A stretch of 64,000 nucleotides of DNA, taken from Sapria himalayana. Lineage: Eukaryota > Streptophyta > Magnoliopsida > Malpighiales > Rafflesiaceae. Below the pieces are notes generated by a model. That model saw nothing but the letters and a program-made list of their open reading frames with translations, was not told where the DNA came from and made no database searches. Shown here in pieces: positions 58,934 through 64,000 of the stretch. The stretch covers positions 361,756 through 425,755 of the forward strand of contig JAREIK010003351.1 of assembly GCA_029783825.1 (NCBI GenBank), in the 5' to 3' direction. Each line of letters opens with the position of its first letter. The stretch's first letter is position 1. A program made the translations under genes and the position numbers.

Positions 58934-61165
58934 ATAAATAGATATAATAAAAAGATAGATAGAATATATATATATATATTAGATAGATAGATTAGGAAGA
59001 TAAATAGATTAGAAAGATAGTTAGAGAGATTAGTTAAAGAGATAGATTAGATAGAAAGATAAATAGATATATTAGATAGATAGATATATATATTAGACAG
59101 ATATATATATTAGATAGATAAATAGATAGATATAGTAGATATATAGATAAATAGATATATTAGATAGCTAGATAGATATATTAGATAGATAGATAAATAG
59201 AATAGATAAACAAATATATAACTAAATATATTGGTAGATATATTATATTGTTAGATTATATAGATAGATAGATAAATTAGATAGATAGATAGATAAATAG
59301 ATAGATTAAATTAATAGATAGATTAGATTAGATAGATAGATATATTAGATAGATTAGATAGATAGATAGATAGATAGATTAGATAGATAGATTAGATAGA
59401 TTAGATAGATAGATAGATAGATTAGATAGATAAATAGATTAGATAGATAGATTAGATAGATAGATAAATTAGATAAATAGAAAGATTAGATAGATTATAT
59501 AGATAGATAGATATATATATATATATATATATATAGGTAGATAGATATATAGGTAGATAGATATATTATATAGATAGATAGATTATATAGATAAATTAAA
59601 TAGATAGAAAAATAGATAGATAGATTAGATAGATAACTAGATATATAGTTTGATTATAGAATTAGATAGTTAGATAGATATATTAAATAGATATATTAGA
59701 TAGATATATTAGATAGATATATTAGATAGATATATTAGATAGATATATCGATAGATTAGATTGATTGATTGATTGACAGATAGATATATTATATAGAAAG
59801 ATAAATAGATTAGATAGATAGATTAGATAGTTAGATAGATAGTTAGTTAGATAGTTAGTTAGATAGATTAGATAGATATATAGATAGATATAAAGATAGA
59901 TTGATAGATTAGATAGATGGATAGATGGATAGAGAGATATATTGATAGATATATTTGATATATAGAAAGATAGATTATATAGATTAGATAGATAGATTAA
60001 ATAGATAGATAGATAGATTAGATAGATATATAAATAGATAGATTCGACAAATTGATTAAATAGATAAATAAATTGATATATTGATAGATAGATAAATAGA
60101 TAGATAGATAGTTAGATATATTAGATAGATATATAAATAGATAGATAGATTATATAGATAGATTAATAGATAGAGAGATTGATTGATTGATTAAATAGGT
60201 AGAAAAATTAGATAGATAGATATATTAAATAAATTGATTAGATAGATAGAATAGATAGATTATAGATAGACAGATAGATAGATTAGATTAGATTGATTGA
60301 TTGATTGAATGATTGATTAGTTAGATTGATTGATATATTAGATATATAGATAGATTAGATAAATAGATAGATATATAGATAGATATATTAGATAGATTAT
60401 ATATATTCGATAGATAAATAGATTAGATAGATAGATGATAGATTAGATAGATAAAAAAATAGATAGATAGAAAAATAGAAAGATAGATTAGATAGAGAGA
60501 TTGATTGATTGATAAATTAGATAAATAGATATATAGATTAGATAGATAAATATATAGATAGATGGATAGATATAATAGATAGATAGATTAGATAGATAGA
60601 TAGATTATATAGAAAGAAAGATAAATAGATAGATAGATAGATAGAGATATAAATTAATTAGATCGATAGATAGATTAGATATATAGATAGATTAATATAT
60701 AAATAGATAGATAGATTAGATAGATAGATAGGTTAGATAGTTAGATAGATAGATAGATTAGATAAATAAATAGATAGATAGATGAGATAGAAAAATACTT
60801 TATATATATGGATAGATAGATTAGATAGATAGATAGATTCTTTATATACATGGACAGATAAATTAGATAGATAGATTCTTTATATATATGGACAGGTAGA
60901 TTAGATAGATAGATAGATAGATTAGATAGATTAGATATATAGATAAAATAGATTCGATAGATAGATAGATAGATAGATACACAGATAGATAGATAGATTA
61001 TAAAGATATATAGATTATATAGATAGACAGATAAAGACCTTAGATTGAAAGATTATATTGATTGATGGATAGATATATAGATTTATTAGATTAATAAATA
61101 GATTATATAGATAGAGGATAAATAGATAGATAAATAGATTAGATAGATAGATAGATTAGATAGAT

Positions 61166-61420
61166 AGACAAATAGATAAATTAGATAGATAGATAATTTA
61201 TAGATGGAATAGATAGATAGATAGATAGATATATTAGAGAGATCAATAGATACATAGATATATAGATAGATAGATAGATAGATATAAAATTTAGATATAT
61301 AGATAGACAAATAGATAAATTAGATAGATAGATAATTTATAGATGGAATAGATAGATAGATATATTAGATAGATTAATAGATACATAGATATATAGATAG
61401 ATTGATAGATTGATTATATA
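61166..61420. repeat. 139 bp duplication inside the GATA array
   Basis: AGACAAATAGATAAATTAGA starts at 61166 and again at 61305. Both are followed by GATAATTTATAGATGGAATAG and, later, AATAGATACATAGATATATAG, so more than 90 bp of irregular sequence is repeated. Confidence 0.85.
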
Positions 61421-63309
61421 GATAGATAGATTGGTAGATAAGAACATAAATTAGATATATAGATAGATAGATAGATAGATAGATAGATTAGATATATAGA
61501 TAAATATATAGATTAGATACATAGATAAATAGATAGATTAAATAGATAGATTAAATGAATAGATATAATGATAGATAGATAGATAGATAGATTAGATAGA
61601 TAGATATATAGATATTAAATTGATAAATTGATAAATAGAATAGATAGATAGATTGATTGATTAGATAGATTAGATAGATAGATTTGATTTATACATAGAT
61701 AAATAGATAGATAAATAAATTAGATAGATAGATTGCGATAGATTAGATAAATAGATAGATAATTAGATTGATTTGAAATATAGATAGATCGATTAGATAG
61801 ATTGATAGATTGATTAGATAGATATATAGATATATAGATAGATAGATAGATAGATTAGATAGATATATAAAAAGATTAGATAGATAGATAGATAGAAAAT
61901 TTGATAGATCAATAGAAACATAAAAAGATAAATAGATAGATTAGATAGATACATAGATTAGATAGGTAGATAGATAGATTAGATAACTAGATAGATAGAT
62001 TAGATAGATAGATTAGATAGATAGATTAGATAGATAGATTATAATGATAGATATATAGATAGATAAAATAATTAAATAGATAGATAATTAGGTAGATGGA
62101 TTTATTAGATAAATAGATAGATAGATAGATAGATTAGATATATTAGATAGAAAGATAGATAGGATAGATCGATATAAAGATAGATTAGATAGATAGATAA
62201 ATAGAAAGATTAGATAGATTTGATAGATAGATTAGAGAGTTTTGAGTAATAGATAGATATATTAGATAGATAGTAGATTAGATTGATAGATATATAGATA
62301 GATTAATTAGATAGATATATCGATAGATAGATTAGATAGATATATAGACAGATAGATAGATTAAATAAATAGATTAAATAAATAGATAGATAGATAGATA
62401 AATTTGATACAGTCAAATAGATAGATAGATAGATAGATTAGATTAGATAGATATATAGATAGATAGATTAGATAGATAGATTAAGTAGATATATTAGATA
62501 GATAGATAGATAAAAAGATTAGATAGATAGATAATTAGATATATCATATAGATTGATAGTTCATATATATAGATAGATTAGATAGATAGTTAGATAGATA
62601 GTTAGATAGATAGTTAGATAGATTATAGAGATCGATAAATAGATAGATTAAATAAATAGTATCATTAGATTGATAGATAAATAGATAGATATATAAATTA
62701 GATAGATTGATAGTAAGATATTTTACATAGATAGATAGATTGTTATATATTTTATAATATAGATAGCTAGTTAGTTAGTTTAGATATATAGATAGATACA
62801 TAGATAGATAGATAGTTTAGATATATAGATAGATAGAAAGATTAGATAGATTAGATAGATAGATTAGATATTTAGATAAATATTTTAGATAGATAAATAG
62901 ATAGATAGATAGATAGATTATATTCATAAAAGAATATATTGGATAGAATGATTAGTTAGATAGATAGATAGATAAATATATTAGATAGAGATAAAGATAG
63001 ATTAGATAGATAGAGAAATAGAGTAGATAGATAGATAGATAGATTAGAAAGATAAATAGATAAATTAGATCATTAGATATATTAGAGAAATAAATAGATT
63101 AGATAGCTAGATAGATAGCTTTAATAAATAGATAGATAGATGAATTAGATAGATTGATATATAGATAGATAGATTAGATAGATAGATTAGATAGATAGAT
63201 AGATAAATAGATTAGATATACATATAGATAGATAGATATAATAGATAGATAGATTAGATAGATATATAGAAATATATATAGATTAGATAGATAGATAGAT
63301 TATATAGAT

Positions 63310-63354
<45 letters not shown>

Positions 63355-63502
63355 AGATTAGATAGATAGAATTATTTGATAGATATATTAGATATATAAA
63401 TAGATTAGATAGATAAATACATAGATATTTTAGATTAATAGATAAATAGATAGTTAGTTAGTAAGATTAGATAGATATATTGTAAGAAAGATAAGATAGA
63501 TA

Positions 63503-63820
63503 GATTCTTTAGATATATAGATAGATAGATTAGATAGATAGAAAGATTAGGTAGATGGATAGATAGATTCTTTAGATATATAGATAAATAGATTAGATAG
63601 ATAGGTAGATATATTAGATAGATAGATTGATTAGATAGATTGATTGATAGATTGATTGATAGATAGATAGATAGATTAGATAGATAGATAGATTCTTTAG
63701 ATATATAGATAGATAGATTAGATAGATAGAAAGATTAGGTAGATGGATAGATAGATTCTTTAGATATATAGACAAATAGATTAGATAGATAGGTAGATAT
63801 ATTAGATAGATAGACAAATA
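63503..63820. repeat. 188 bp duplication inside the GATA array
   Basis: GATTCTTTAGATATATAG occurs at 63503, 63566, 63691 and 63754: two 63 bp spaced pairs, with the pair repeated 188 bp later. About 130 bp of each copy is nearly identical, including AGAAAGATTAGGTAGATGGA. Confidence 0.9.
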
Positions 63821-63909
63821 GATTAGATAGATTAGATAGATAGATTAGATAGATAGATTAGATAGAGAGATTATATAGATAGGTAGATTATTAGATAGAT
63901 AGATAAAAT

Positions 63910-63942
<33 letters not shown>

Positions 63943-64000
63943 TAGATAGTTATATAGATAGATAGATATGTAGATAGATTAGATAGATTAAAGATAGTTA

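Larger units (their letters stand above)
58934..64000. repeat. GATA/GATT microsatellite array, more than 5 kb, open at the window edge
   Basis: Virtually all of the sequence is GATA on the plus strand (TATC on minus), broken by GATT, AAATA, ATATATA and occasional GATTGATTGATT blocks. It runs to the last base. Minus-strand frames 61086-61310 and 63614-63817 translate to SIYLSIYL repeats and are not genes. Longer-range duplications inside it show local amplification (period 139 bp at 61166-61420; period 188 bp at 63503-63820). Confidence 0.97.

Noticed and set aside
61086..63817. Open frames encoding SIYLSIYL-type proteins on the minus strand
   Set aside because: They are translations of the GATA/TATC microsatellite.
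1..64000. tRNA, rRNA or other structured RNA genes
   Set aside because: No GGTTCGAATCC-type T-loop with a matching acceptor stem, and no rRNA core sequence, was noticed; a covariance-model scan could not be run.

Overview
This window is intergenic plant DNA. It is very AT-rich and dominated by transposable elements. A flowering-plant origin is supported by Ty1/copia retrotransposons primed from TGGTATCA-type sites, hAT elements whose GC-rich ends begin TAGAGGTGTCAAA, a CACTA (En/Spm) element with a TNP2 transposase gene, a captured pectin methylesterase fragment, and one apparently intact small gene for an INFLORESCENCE DEFICIENT IN ABSCISSION-like (IDL) peptide. The species cannot be named from the sequence. 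All coordinates and similarities below were read by eye; no alignment program was run.

Layout. 1-903: the end of an hAT element. 904-21802: a non-coding ~2.8 kb repeat (called R here), one partial and one complete copy in tandem. The first R copy is split by a complete copia element (Copia-1, 2105-6682). The junction of the two R copies is split by a candidate Pack-MULE (7558-19003) carrying a pectinesterase fragment. That Pack-MULE was itself hit by Copia-2 (minus strand, 8426-18773), and Copia-2 by Copia-3 (9960-15283). 21803-24005: a diverged ~1.1 kb tandem duplication. 24006-27300: a decayed minus-strand copia (Copia-4). 27718-30813: a plus-strand copia truncated inside reverse transcriptase (Copia-5), ending about 250 bp before the IDL gene (31062-31280). 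31281-32060: a tandem duplication, a six-tract G-run array and a hairpin. 32060-33250: a third, diverged R copy. 33614-36684 and about 37430-41072: two decayed minus-strand hAT elements. 41180-45630: unclassified sequence bounded by two diverged direct repeats. 45631-48520: a plus-strand hAT cut at its transposase C terminus by a 10.4 kb CACTA element (48521-58933), which has TNP2 and Transposase_24-type genes and carries a small hAT with a perfect 8 bp target duplication. 58934 to the window end: more than 5 kb of degenerate GATA/GATT microsatellite.

How the parts relate. Except for the IDL gene, every recognisable gene belongs to a transposable element or was captured by one, and nearly all carry stops or frameshifts. 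Because R is present in several copies, unfilled target sites can be read directly for Copia-1 and the Pack-MULE. This gives an insertion order: R, then the Pack-MULE, then Copia-2, then Copia-3. On the right the order is the 41-45 kb repeat, then hAT-D, then CACTA, then hAT-E. No RNA genes, CRISPR arrays or prokaryote-type operons were seen.
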